NCBI GenBank assembly: GCA_019637815.1
Contig: JAHBUZ010000017.1
Coordinates: 21,349-85,348 of the forward strand
DNA from: Chloroflexota bacterium
GTDB taxonomy: Bacteria; Chloroflexota; Limnocylindria; Limnocylindrales; CSP1-4
Direction of reading: 5' to 3'
DNA: 64,000 nt
A model generated the notes under the pieces. It did not search any database, was not told the origin of the DNA, and saw only the letters and a program-made list of their open reading frames with translations. Below are positions 36,133 through 44,562 of the stretch, piece by piece (position 1 is the stretch's first letter; each line of letters begins with the position of its first letter). The position numbers and the translations under genes are program-made.

Positions 36133-37178
36133 GGCAGACCTCGCAGAACCTCCCTGAGGATCTCCACCGGTGCATCGACGACCCAGAGCACATCACCCGA
36201 GACGAGCATGTGGCGCGGCACGCCCAGCGTCGCATCCTGGACCTCCGTGACGGGCCTGCCGTCGATCTGGATGTCCGATGTCCCGAGGGACATGCTCTCG
36301 GAGAGGACGAAGGGCATCACCACGAGGAGCGGACCGACGTCGCCATCCCGGAGGCGGAAGGCGGCGACGGTCACGCGTCCCGCGCCCGGCGGCTCCACCG
36401 ACCCTGTCGCGGTCTCCATCTCATCAGGCGATCGGCCCTGACCCGTGATGGCGTCCCTGAACAGCCCCGCGCGGAAGGTGTCGATGGCGTCCAGCTCCGC
36501 GAGGAACGCGCCGCCCGTCCCGGGCGTGGGCACGAGCGGGACACCGGCGATCTCCCGCGGGAACCACGTGACGAGCGCCGCGGACGGGTCGATCGAAGGA
36601 CCCGCGGACGGTGCCGCCACCGAGGGTCGCGGGCTCGCAGGCGCGGTGATGCCCAGTCGGCCAAGGGCCTCCTCGGCGAGTGGGACCACGATCGACGACG
36701 CGTCGGGTGTCTCGGTCGAGAAGAACAGGATCGGCAGCACCGCGAGCCGTCGATCGCCCAGGTCCACCCAGGCACCGTCATCGCTCACCCAGGCCGGCAT
36801 GCCCCGGATGGACGTGGAGGTCCCGCCGGCCGCGAACTCGGCCATCACGCCCGGCATCCCTCGGTCCTCGAACCGGATATCGACCATGTACGACCCGGTC
36901 GGGTCGGCACCCTCGTAGATGCAGCCGGCGTCGCCGATGACGACCCGATCGAACGTGAGTCCCGTGATCCCGGCGACCTCGTCCAGTGCCAGGAGGCAGG
37001 GCGGATCGGTGGACCCATCGTCGACATCCTGGGCGACCGCGGGCGAGACAGGCGGCGCCAGGCCGACGGCGAGCGCCAGTCCGACGACGAGCGCCAGGGC
37101 GGGCAACACGCGGCGTTCGATCGAGCCGGCTCGATCCGGACGTCCCCGTTGCCCGACGGTTCGCCGCATGCGCGTCAC
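36129..37178 (-). CDS. Secreted protein with DUF3558-like domain
   Basis: 349 residues from GTG 37178 (ATG 37169 is possible). The signal segment is RRVLPALALVVGLALAVGLA then PPVSPAVAQD. The first domain (PCLLALDEVAGITGLTFDRV, DAGCIYEGADPTGSYMVDI) has the same Cys-LL-x-x-Glu/Asp-E and later GC(R/I) layout as the partner protein, so the two genes probably arose from a shared module. A Pro/Ser linker (PASPRPSVAAPSAGP) leads to a C-terminal domain. Role unknown; probably cell-surface. Confidence 0.7.
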   Translation of the reverse strand: MTRMRRTVGQRGRPDRAGSIERRVLPALALVVGLALAVGLAPPVSPAVAQDVDDGSTDPPCLLALDEVAGITGLTFDRVVIGDAGCIYEGADPTGSYMVDIRFEDRGMPGVMAEFAAGGTSTSIRGMPAWVSDDGAWVDLGDRRLAVLPILFFSTETPDASSIVVPLAEEALGRLGITAPASPRPSVAAPSAGPSIDPSAALVTWFPREIAGVPLVPTPGTGGAFLAELDAIDTFRAGLFRDAITGQGRSPDEMETATGSVEPPGAGRVTVAAFRLRDGDVGPLLVVMPFVLSESMSLGTSDIQIDGRPVTEVQDATLGVPRHMLVSGDVLWVVDAPVEILREVLRGLP

Positions 37179-37234
37179 GCTACGACACCGGTCAAGGGGC
37201 GGCCCGGAAGCGAACGAGACGCGCGAGGGAGACG

Positions 37235-38740
37235 CTACGCCGACCGGTCGGCCGCGTCAGGCAGCAGGCCGATGCGTGGCCCTCCGAACCGGGCACGACC
37301 GCCTACGGCGAGCAGGCCCCACACGCCACGCGTCCGGTCGTAGCCGCGCGTCGAGAGCGCCACGTCGTCGACGTACGCCACGATCGCTGACCCGTCCACG
37401 ATGACCCGCACATGTGCGCGGCCGGAGGACACGTCCAGGGGGCGCTCGATCTCGTGGTCGGGCGCGTCCACGTACGCCCGGTCGGCCTCGGGGCCGAACG
37501 GGATGGTGATGTGATGTGGTCGCCGGTCGAGCACGAACCGCCCACGCCGTGGCTCGAGGCGCAGGTGGTAGCCCTCCTCCAGCCCCTCATCCGCCTGGAG
37601 CACGATCGCCAGCTCGTCGACATCGGAGGTCAGGTCGACCGTCACATCGAGCAGGCAGGTCGAGCCCATCGGACCCATCGGCAGCCAGCCGAGACCATCG
37701 CCGTCGAAGACGTGCGCGTCGCCGTCCGTCGTCCAGCCACCGAGGCCACGACCGGGCCGGGCCGGGGTCATCCGGAAGCGATCGAGGAGCGCCTGCACGG
37801 GTCGCACGCCGAGGGTCCCGTCCGGCCGGGCCACGAGCTCATGGACGAGCAGGTGCCCGCCCCACTGGCGATGGCCGGTATCCCGGTCGCCCGAGCGCGT
37901 CGCCAGCCATCCCATGAGATAGCGGCGATGCCCGTCGGACACGGTCTTCATGGCATAGACGTCCGGCGCCTCGAGGGCATCCCAGGTGGGCGTCCGCCAC
38001 GGGCCGTCCTGGGCATCGGCGACCAGGTATCGAGTCGCGAACCGGTCCGAGTATCCGGCGTACACCAGATACCAGTGGTCGCCCATCGGGAACAGGTCGG
38101 GACACTCGGGTGCCCGGGTGGTGCCGGGCGTGAGCATCGGTGGGCGGACGGTCCAGGTCCGTCGGTCGGTGGAGGTGGCGAGACCGAACGTGCCCCGTCG
38201 ATCGGACGGCCCGTCCGTGACGCGGGCGCACAGGACCATGTGCCACTGCCCGTCCGTGCCTCGCAGGATGTACGGGTCGCGCCAGTCATCGCGCTCGTAC
38301 CAGCGCTCGTCCGCCTCGAGGATGAAGTCGCGATCCTTCGTCCAGGTGACCAGGTCCGGGCTCGTGGTGCGCAGCACGACCTGCTCCGGCCGGCCGCGCG
38401 TCGGGTTCGAGGGGTTGATGCCCGCGTAGTACGCCACGTAGCCACCGTCCGGGTCGGCGTCCACGGACCCGGTGCCCACGATGAGGTCCAGCTCGTCCGG
38501 GGTGCCGTGGGGGATCGCGACCGGCAGCTCGCGGAACGTGACCAGGTCCTCCGACACGAGGTGGTTCCAGGCGAGCCCCTGCCAAGCGCCGCGCGCATCA
38601 CGGTCATCGACGATGTAGAACGCGTGGAACGCACCCTCGCCGAAGAACGGGATGACATCACCCACCCAGGCATCCGGGGGCCGATAGAGCAGCGACGGCT
38701 CCCCTGCCCTGCTGCCCTGCGGTGTGCGCACCTCGCTCAT
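37235..38740 (-). CDS. GH32-like (clan GH-J) glycosidase, cytoplasmic
   Basis: 501 residues from ATG 38740, overlapping the previous stop (ATGA). The five-blade propeller motifs of clan GH-J are recognisable in divergent form: Asp28 in WVGDVIPFF (for the WMNDPNG nucleophile), Asp155 in WRDPYIL (RDP motif) and Glu212 in APECPDLF (ECP motif). A C-terminal beta-sandwich (from about 330) contains RVIVDGSAIVAYVDD as in GH32 enzymes. There is no signal peptide. GH32 enzymes act on fructans, sucrose and fructo-oligosaccharides. The substrate may differ given motif divergence. Last gene of locus A. Confidence 0.85.
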   Translation of the reverse strand: MSEVRTPQGSRAGEPSLLYRPPDAWVGDVIPFFGEGAFHAFYIVDDRDARGAWQGLAWNHLVSEDLVTFRELPVAIPHGTPDELDLIVGTGSVDADPDGGYVAYYAGINPSNPTRGRPEQVVLRTTSPDLVTWTKDRDFILEADERWYERDDWRDPYILRGTDGQWHMVLCARVTDGPSDRRGTFGLATSTDRRTWTVRPPMLTPGTTRAPECPDLFPMGDHWYLVYAGYSDRFATRYLVADAQDGPWRTPTWDALEAPDVYAMKTVSDGHRRYLMGWLATRSGDRDTGHRQWGGHLLVHELVARPDGTLGVRPVQALLDRFRMTPARPGRGLGGWTTDGDAHVFDGDGLGWLPMGPMGSTCLLDVTVDLTSDVDELAIVLQADEGLEEGYHLRLEPRRGRFVLDRRPHHITIPFGPEADRAYVDAPDHEIERPLDVSSGRAHVRVIVDGSAIVAYVDDVALSTRGYDRTRGVWGLLAVGGRARFGGPRIGLLPDAADRSA

Positions 38741-40089
38741 CGGAAGCGTGCCCGCAGGTCGCGTGCCGCATCACGGATCCCGATCTCCTCGCGCGCCGAC
38801 CGGGCCGTCCGCTCGGCCATGCGCTGCGCCATGCGGTCGTCGTACTCGCGGGCTCGTTCGAGCGCGGCGGCGCGGGCGGCGGCCACCTCATCCTCGATGC
38901 CGGCAGGCACGGGACCGACCGGTGGTGGTCCGCCGGCGCTCGGTCGATGGGGCAGTCGCTGGGCGACGGGCAGGATGGTCGCCGTCGGCGAGGGTGGCAG
39001 CTGGTACCAGTAGGCGGTCGATGACCAGTCATCGGCGAGATGGTTCGCGTGACCGTGCTCGATGGTCACGCGGATGCGCCGCTGGAAGTGCACCGGGTCC
39101 GGGCCGTGGAAGCGGTAGCTCACGGCGTACCCGGGCACATCGCTCTCGTGGAGGATCGCGCCATGCCAGGGATAGGCTTGTCGCTGCATCCCCCATGCGT
39201 GGTTGAAGTAGTCCTCGGCGCCCGTGCCGTGGAGGCTCGGTGGCCACGTGTCGTCGTCGATCATGATCATGTCATCGCCCTCGCCCCACCAGCTTCCCTG
39301 GCGATGGAACACGGACAGGTTCATGCCCACGTAGTGGCCGGTCCCCTCCGTCTCCAGCACGACGTAGTTGTGGTCGGAGGTCAGGTTCGGGACGTTGGTC
39401 TCCGGGCTGTTCACCTGGAGGTCCGGCCCCCAGCCGGGGCACGGGTCCGAGCGACGCCACTGCGCGTGGAGATACGCCACGTCCTCCGGCAGGGGCTGGC
39501 GATACAGCTCGTAGTCGACGTGGAAGTACTGGCCGTACGGCACGTCGTTCTCGTTGACGAGCTCCACGCGGACATGCTCCCGGAAGGGCATCGGGAGATA
39601 GCTGTTGAGCGAAGCGCTGCCGCCGAACCGGAGCATCTCATCCGGCTTGGCGGTCACCGTGAAGAACGCGGACGCGTAGTTGGCGGGCATCGAGTGGCCC
39701 ACGCCGAAGAAGTCGCCGAGGGGTACGAGGATGGCGGGCGTGTCCGCGCCGTCATACGTGACCCGCAGCAGCACCTTGCGGTAGTAGTCGGGATCGGCCT
39801 CCTCCCAGGTGTTGCCGAGCGCGGGATGGATCTCCAGCACCGGCGCCGCCTGGCCACCCGCGATGGGGTCGATCAGGCCCGGCCCCAGGGTGCGACGGCA
39901 GAACTGGGTCATCCAGATGTGGGTGATGGCACCGGGGCCCTCGAGGTCGGCGATGACCCGCGTCTCACCAGGGCCGATGATCCAGTTGTCCTGGTTGCGG
40001 CCCCGCTGGTCCCAGCTGGAGACACGGCCACTGCGGGCGTCACGGACACGAGCGAGCGCGAGCGTCGAGAACGGGGACGGGTCGGACAT
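38737..40089 (-). CDS. GH172 family (DUF2961) glycosidase 1
   Basis: 450 residues from ATG 40089 (AAAGGAT 6 nt upstream). DUF2961 was reclassified as GH172, which includes difructose-dianhydride-acting alpha-D-fructofuranosidases and alpha-D-arabinofuranosidases. The motifs GRVSSWDQRGRNQDNWIIGP, GAITHIWMTQFCRR and WWGEGDDMIMIDD, HGTGAEDYFNHAWGM are typical. Candidate catalytic carboxylates are Glu270 and Glu292. No signal peptide, so it should act on imported oligosaccharides. The C-terminus has an Ala/Arg/Glu-rich helix (EVAAARAAALERAREYDDRM), possibly oligomerising. Confidence 0.92.
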   Translation of the reverse strand: MSDPSPFSTLALARVRDARSGRVSSWDQRGRNQDNWIIGPGETRVIADLEGPGAITHIWMTQFCRRTLGPGLIDPIAGGQAAPVLEIHPALGNTWEEADPDYYRKVLLRVTYDGADTPAILVPLGDFFGVGHSMPANYASAFFTVTAKPDEMLRFGGSASLNSYLPMPFREHVRVELVNENDVPYGQYFHVDYELYRQPLPEDVAYLHAQWRRSDPCPGWGPDLQVNSPETNVPNLTSDHNYVVLETEGTGHYVGMNLSVFHRQGSWWGEGDDMIMIDDDTWPPSLHGTGAEDYFNHAWGMQRQAYPWHGAILHESDVPGYAVSYRFHGPDPVHFQRRIRVTIEHGHANHLADDWSSTAYWYQLPPSPTATILPVAQRLPHRPSAGGPPPVGPVPAGIEDEVAAARAAALERAREYDDRMAQRMAERTARSAREEIGIRDAARDLRARFR

Positions 40090-40115
40090 CGGGATCCTTT
40101 CGAGGTGGAGGGTGG

Positions 40116-41477
40116 TCAGCCGAGCGTTCGCCGACGGAGGTCGCGGACCTCCGCTCGGCTGGCGGCCTCGGCGGCGCGGGTGGCATCGAGTCGGTCACGG
40201 AGGTGGGCCTCCGCGGCCGCATGCTGGGTGACGAGGCGTTCGGCAGCGGTCGTCCGGGCAGCGGTCCGATCGGGCCGGTCGAGAGCCGACGAGGCGCCGG
40301 GCGGGCCGGGCGGGACGGGTGGAGCGGCCGAGTCAGGCGCGGCAGACGGACGGGGTCGAGCCCCGAGGCGGATGCTCGGCAGCCGCTCCGCGACCGGCGC
40401 GAGCGAGGCCGGCGGCGAGGCCGACCGCTGGTACCAGTACGCGGTCATCGACCAGTCATCGCCGAGGTGGTTGGCGTGACCGCGTTCCATGGACACGTGG
40501 ATGCGCTCCCGGAAGCGCACCGGGTCGGTGAGGTGGAAGCGGTAGCTGACCTGGACCCCGGTGACATCGTCCTCGTGGACCACGGAGCCGGCGAACGGAC
40601 CCGCGACCCGCTGCATCTCCCAGGCGTGGCCGAACATGTCCTCGCTGCCGGTGCCATGGAGCCGTGGCGGCCATGGCTCGCCGTCCACCACGATCATGTC
40701 GTCACCCTCGCCCCACCAGGAGGCCTCACCGGCGTGGAGGCCGTGTCGGTCCCCTCGATCGTGGACCACGGTGAGGTTGCAGCCGATGTACTGGCCGTCC
40801 CCCTCGACCTCCAGGATGGTGACGTTGTCCCGTGGATCCAACGTCGCTGCGGACAGCGTCTCGGGCGCGTTCACGGTGAGATCCGGGCCCCAGGCGTCCG
40901 TCCCACGATCGCGGCGCCATGCGGCATGGAGGCGTCCGGTGTCGGCCGGGCGGGGGTCGCCCTGGAGCTCGAAGTCGACCTGGAAGTACTGGCCCACCCA
41001 GTGCTCGCCCTCGTTCAGGATCTCGACCACCGCGCGCCGGTCGAAGGGCATCGGCAGATAGCAGTTCAGCGCGAGATGACCAGTACGGCGGAGCTCCGTG
41101 TCGGGCCGCGCGGACGTGGTGAACGGCAGGCTCGTGAACGTGGCGGCGATGCCGTCGCCGAGGCAGAAGAAGTCGCCGAGCGGCACCAGCACCGCGGGCT
41201 CGGGGTCATCGTCCCAGGTGATGCGCAGGACGAGGGTCCGCAGCAGGTCCGGGTCGGGGATCTCGTGATCGACCCCGACGCGGATGCTGGACCGCTGGGT
41301 GAGCCAGAGATGGGTGATGGTGCCCGGCCCCGGCAGGTCAGCGATGACCACCGAGCCGCCGGGTGGGATCGCCCACCAGTCATCGTTGCGGCCGCTCCGA
41401 TCCCAGCTGGAGGTCCGGCCACTGACGACGTCCCGAAGCGACGCGATGCGGCCGAGCGGACCCGTGGGCGTGGTCAT
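40116..41477 (-). CDS. GH172 family (DUF2961) glycosidase 2
   Basis: 453 residues from ATG 41477, overlapping the previous stop by 4 nt. It is a paralog of the next gene with the same opening (SGRTSSWDRSGRNDDWWAIP) and the same active-site segments: Glu257 in WWGEGDDMIVVDG and Glu279 in HGTGSEDMFGHAWEM, again 22 residues apart. It has no signal peptide and a long C-terminal Ala/Arg-rich helix. Two adjacent full-length GH172 genes with different substrate loops suggest two related linkages of one polymer or a hetero-oligomer. Confidence 0.92.
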   Translation of the reverse strand: MTTPTGPLGRIASLRDVVSGRTSSWDRSGRNDDWWAIPPGGSVVIADLPGPGTITHLWLTQRSSIRVGVDHEIPDPDLLRTLVLRITWDDDPEPAVLVPLGDFFCLGDGIAATFTSLPFTTSARPDTELRRTGHLALNCYLPMPFDRRAVVEILNEGEHWVGQYFQVDFELQGDPRPADTGRLHAAWRRDRGTDAWGPDLTVNAPETLSAATLDPRDNVTILEVEGDGQYIGCNLTVVHDRGDRHGLHAGEASWWGEGDDMIVVDGEPWPPRLHGTGSEDMFGHAWEMQRVAGPFAGSVVHEDDVTGVQVSYRFHLTDPVRFRERIHVSMERGHANHLGDDWSMTAYWYQRSASPPASLAPVAERLPSIRLGARPRPSAAPDSAAPPVPPGPPGASSALDRPDRTAARTTAAERLVTQHAAAEAHLRDRLDATRAAEAASRAEVRDLRRRTLG

Positions 41478-42724
41478 GCCGGGTCGTTCCCGCGGACGAT
41501 CGCGGTGATGAGGGTCGCGGGGACATGGTCCATGAGTGGCGGCGCATCAGCGATCGGGCCTGCCAGGGCGTCGGGACGTGGGATCGGGAGCCGCGGCATC
41601 GGTCGTGGCTCGACCGCGGGCGTGCCGAGCACGAGATACGGCACCTGGTGGACCGCGGCGAGCACCGCGAGCGTCGTGGCACCCGCGGGAGCGAGGATGG
41701 ACCCGTCCGCGCCCAACCACTCGGCACCCACCACGACGGCGGCGACCCGGTCGGTGCCGATGACGCTGGCCGCGGCGGCATCGGCGATGAGCGTGGCGCG
41801 TCCACCGGCCGCCGTGAGGTCGCCCCGGATCGCGAGCCCCTCCCCCGTGGGCGTCGAGGCGGTCACCAGAAGGTCCCGTGGCGGGATACCGGCGGTCCGG
41901 CACCCATCCAGCAGGGTCGCCGCCAGACCCAGCTCACCACTAGCGCGTGTCGAGAGCGCTCCGTGGAGCAGCAGATCCCCGGGCGGCAGGCCGGCGAGGA
42001 GCAGCGCGGCCTCCGCGGCCAGCGCCGGGATCGTGCTCGCGAGCGCTGCCGCGTGAGCGTCCCCGAGCGCCTCGAGCCGCGTGGCGAGGTCCATCGGGAG
42101 CCGGTCGATGGCCGGCGGGTCCGTCGCGTCCGGCTCCGCCAGGTCCGGCGCGGATGGGTCGCCACGCCACGCGGCCTCGGCCGCGTCCAGGACCGCAGCG
42201 AGCGCCGCGGATGCTGGTCGGGCGCCCCGAAGCAGCGATGCGGTGCCGGCGAGCGCGTTGCGTCTCAGCATGGGATCCATGTGCGCCACGGCCCGTGCCG
42301 TGCCCGCCATCGCCCAAGCACCGAGTGGACCGAGCGCCGGACCCGATCCCACCTGGTGTCTCGCGAGCAGGCGCACGAGCGCCGCGCCATCGGGACATGG
42401 CAGCCACGAGACGCCCTCCTCGGCCAGGCGGTCGGCGACCAGGAGGCCGCGAACAGGGTCGCGTCGCCACGCCGACCGCGTCGGTGGGGTCGATGGCGCC
42501 GGTGGCAGGGTCGACGGTGCCGGGACCTGCGTCGGTCGCTCCAGCGTGATCGCGCGGAGGGCCATCGTGCCGATGACGGAGGACGCGCCCACCAAGGTCC
42601 CTGTCACCCCGATCGCATCGCGCGAGACCGCCCGCAGGAAGTGTCGTCGCTCGACCCGTGCGGCGTCCTGTGGTCCGGGCAGCACCGCCGGTCCGGCCAC
42701 CACGGTCCCCTCGTCGTCGCTCAT
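41474..42724 (-). CDS. eIF2B/MtnA-like isomerase-fold protein with Tat-like N-terminus
   Basis: 416 residues from ATG 42724, overlapping both neighbours by 4 nt, so it is firmly in operon A. The C-terminal half resembles the eIF-2B/methylthioribose-1-phosphate isomerase fold: ASTPTGEGLAIRGDLTAAGG, TLIADAAAASVIGTDRVAAV, VVGAEWLGADGSILAPAGAT, LAVLAAVHQVPYLVLG. The usual catalytic Cys and GAD-R motif are changed (GAEW for GADR). Residues 25-55 (ERRHFLRAVSRDAIGVTGTL) look like a twin-arginine signal or a membrane anchor, which is odd for this fold. It may be a sugar-phosphate aldose-ketose isomerase of the pathway, or a non-enzymatic relative. Confidence 0.65.
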   Translation of the reverse strand: MSDDEGTVVAGPAVLPGPQDAARVERRHFLRAVSRDAIGVTGTLVGASSVIGTMALRAITLERPTQVPAPSTLPPAPSTPPTRSAWRRDPVRGLLVADRLAEEGVSWLPCPDGAALVRLLARHQVGSGPALGPLGAWAMAGTARAVAHMDPMLRRNALAGTASLLRGARPASAALAAVLDAAEAAWRGDPSAPDLAEPDATDPPAIDRLPMDLATRLEALGDAHAAALASTIPALAAEAALLLAGLPPGDLLLHGALSTRASGELGLAATLLDGCRTAGIPPRDLLVTASTPTGEGLAIRGDLTAAGGRATLIADAAAASVIGTDRVAAVVVGAEWLGADGSILAPAGATTLAVLAAVHQVPYLVLGTPAVEPRPMPRLPIPRPDALAGPIADAPPLMDHVPATLITAIVRGNDPA

Positions 42725-43617
42725 CCCTTGAGCCCCGAGCTGGTCATGCTCGCGACGATCCAGCGCTGCGCGACGAGGAACACGATGAGCGCCGGCAGGA
42801 TCGCGATGGTCGTGGCCGCCATGATCTCCGCCACGTTCCCGGACCGGTTCGGTCCCAGCATCAGCACGAGCGCGATGGGCATGGTCGCAGTGTTCACGTT
42901 GTTGAGGAAGATGAGCGGCACGAAGTAGGCGTTCCAGGCACCCAGGAACGAGATGATGCCCAGGGCCGTGAGCGCCGGCTTCGCCAGCGGCAGGGCGATC
43001 GCCCGGTACGTCGTGAACGCACCCGCACCATCGATACGACCGGCCTCCAGCAGCTCCCTGGGCAGCGACAGGAAGAACTGGCGCATGAGGAACACCCCGA
43101 AGGCGCCCGTGATGCCGGGCAGGATGAGGGCCAGCGGGTTGTTCACGAGGCCGATGTTCCGCATCAGGACGAACAACGGGATGATCGTCACGTGGATGGG
43201 CACCATGAGTGACGTCAGCAGGATGAGGAACAGCGCGTTGCGTCCCGGGAAGCGCAGCTTCGCGAACGCGTAGCCGGCCAGCGGGCAGGTGATGATCTGG
43301 CCGAGCGCGATGGCGATCGCGATGACGGCGCTGTTGAACATGTTGCGGGGCAGTGGCACCGGACCCGTCACGGCCGCCTCGAAGTTGTCGATCCGGGCGG
43401 GCCAGGGCAGCCAGCTGGGCGGCAGGTCGAACGCCTGGGTGGCAGGACGCATGGATGTCGCGAGCATCCACAGGAACGGCGCGACCATGCCGATCGCACC
43501 CGCCACGAGGATGGTCACCGCGATGGCGGTCGGCAGGGACCGTCGGACGCGTGTCCCGAGCCCCACGGGTCCCGAACCCCCTGCCATGGCACCCGTGGGC
43601 GCCGTGAGCTCACTCAT
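42721..43617 (-). CDS. CUT1 sugar ABC transporter permease (MalG-like), locus A
   Basis: 298 residues from ATG 43617. Six membrane segments are expected, with AIAVTILVAGAIGMVAPFLW first, and the EAA motif ELLEAGRIDGAGAFTTYRAI at about 190-210 for ATPase docking. The C-terminus RWIVASMTSSGLKG is typical of MalG-type permeases. It overlaps the MalF-like gene by 8 nt and the next gene by 4 nt. No ATPase gene of this system is in the window, so a shared MsmK/UgpC-type ATPase must be encoded elsewhere. Confidence 0.93.
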   Translation of the reverse strand: MSELTAPTGAMAGGSGPVGLGTRVRRSLPTAIAVTILVAGAIGMVAPFLWMLATSMRPATQAFDLPPSWLPWPARIDNFEAAVTGPVPLPRNMFNSAVIAIAIALGQIITCPLAGYAFAKLRFPGRNALFLILLTSLMVPIHVTIIPLFVLMRNIGLVNNPLALILPGITGAFGVFLMRQFFLSLPRELLEAGRIDGAGAFTTYRAIALPLAKPALTALGIISFLGAWNAYFVPLIFLNNVNTATMPIALVLMLGPNRSGNVAEIMAATTIAILPALIVFLVAQRWIVASMTSSGLKG

Positions 43618-44530
43618 GGAACACCCACGACCGTCGGACGCGGAACTGGATGAGCGTCACGACCATGATGATGGCGAACAGGGTCATCGCGATGGCGGAC
43701 GCGTAGCCCACGCGGAACGACTGGAACCCCTGCTCGTAGATGTACATCGCGACGCTCCGGCTGGCATCCCCGGGTCCACCGCCGGTGAGCACCACGATGG
43801 ACTCGAAGATCTGGAACGCACCGATGACGGTGAGCGTGACGTTGAAGAAGATGGCCGGGCTGATGAGCGGCACGGTCACCCGCCGGAAGATGGTCCAGGA
43901 CCCGGCGCCGTCCACCTCGGCCGCTTCGGTGACCTCCTTGGGGACGTCCTGGAGCGCCGCGAGGAAGATGAGCATCCCGAAGCCCACGTTCTTCCAGACG
44001 TCCACGATGACCACGGCCGGCACCACCCATTCACGGCTCGTGGTCCACGGCACCCGGGGTCCGCCGAGCTGCGTCAGGTAGTAGTTGACGATGCCCACAT
44101 CGGGCTGGAACAGGGCCTGCCAGATGATCGCGACATAGGCCAGTCCGACCAGCGACGGGAAGAAGTACGCGGAGCGCAGGATCGTGCGCAGCCACATCGG
44201 CAGCTTCCGATCGAGCATCACTGCGAGCGCGAGACCCATCACGTTCATGAGCACGACCGCGGCCGCGACATACACGAGCGTGTTGACGTACGACTGGTGG
44301 AGCCGCGTGTCGGTGAGTAGCCGCGCGTAGTTGTCGAGCCCGTTGAAGGTGGGCTGCGCGGTCAGGTCATAGCGCGTGAAGGAGATGACCAGGGCGCCCA
44401 GCAGCGGCCCCAGGACGAACGCGATGAACCCGATGTAGGTGGGGAGGATGAACAGATACCCCGCGATCGCCTCGCGGCGTCGCTCGGTCCAGCGACCGGG
44501 CATGGGCATCCGGGTGGCCGAGACGGTCAC
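43610..44530 (-). CDS. CUT1 sugar ABC transporter permease (MalF/UgpA-like), locus A
   Basis: 306 residues from GTG 44530 (GGGAGG about 8 nt upstream); ATG 44509 is a weaker choice. Six membrane segments, beginning AIAGYLFILPTYIGFIAFVL, and the EAA loop EVTEAAEVDGAGSWTIFRRV. FSLTRY-type family features are seen in LVISFTRYDLTAQPTFNGLDNYARLL. It partners with the MalG-like permease and the binding protein at 44563. Confidence 0.93.
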   Translation of the reverse strand: MTVSATRMPMPGRWTERRREAIAGYLFILPTYIGFIAFVLGPLLGALVISFTRYDLTAQPTFNGLDNYARLLTDTRLHQSYVNTLVYVAAAVVLMNVMGLALAVMLDRKLPMWLRTILRSAYFFPSLVGLAYVAIIWQALFQPDVGIVNYYLTQLGGPRVPWTTSREWVVPAVVIVDVWKNVGFGMLIFLAALQDVPKEVTEAAEVDGAGSWTIFRRVTVPLISPAIFFNVTLTVIGAFQIFESIVVLTGGGPGDASRSVAMYIYEQGFQSFRVGYASAIAMTLFAIIMVVTLIQFRVRRSWVFHE

Positions 44531-44562
44531 CTCACATCCTCCCCTCCGGGGTCAGGGGCGGC

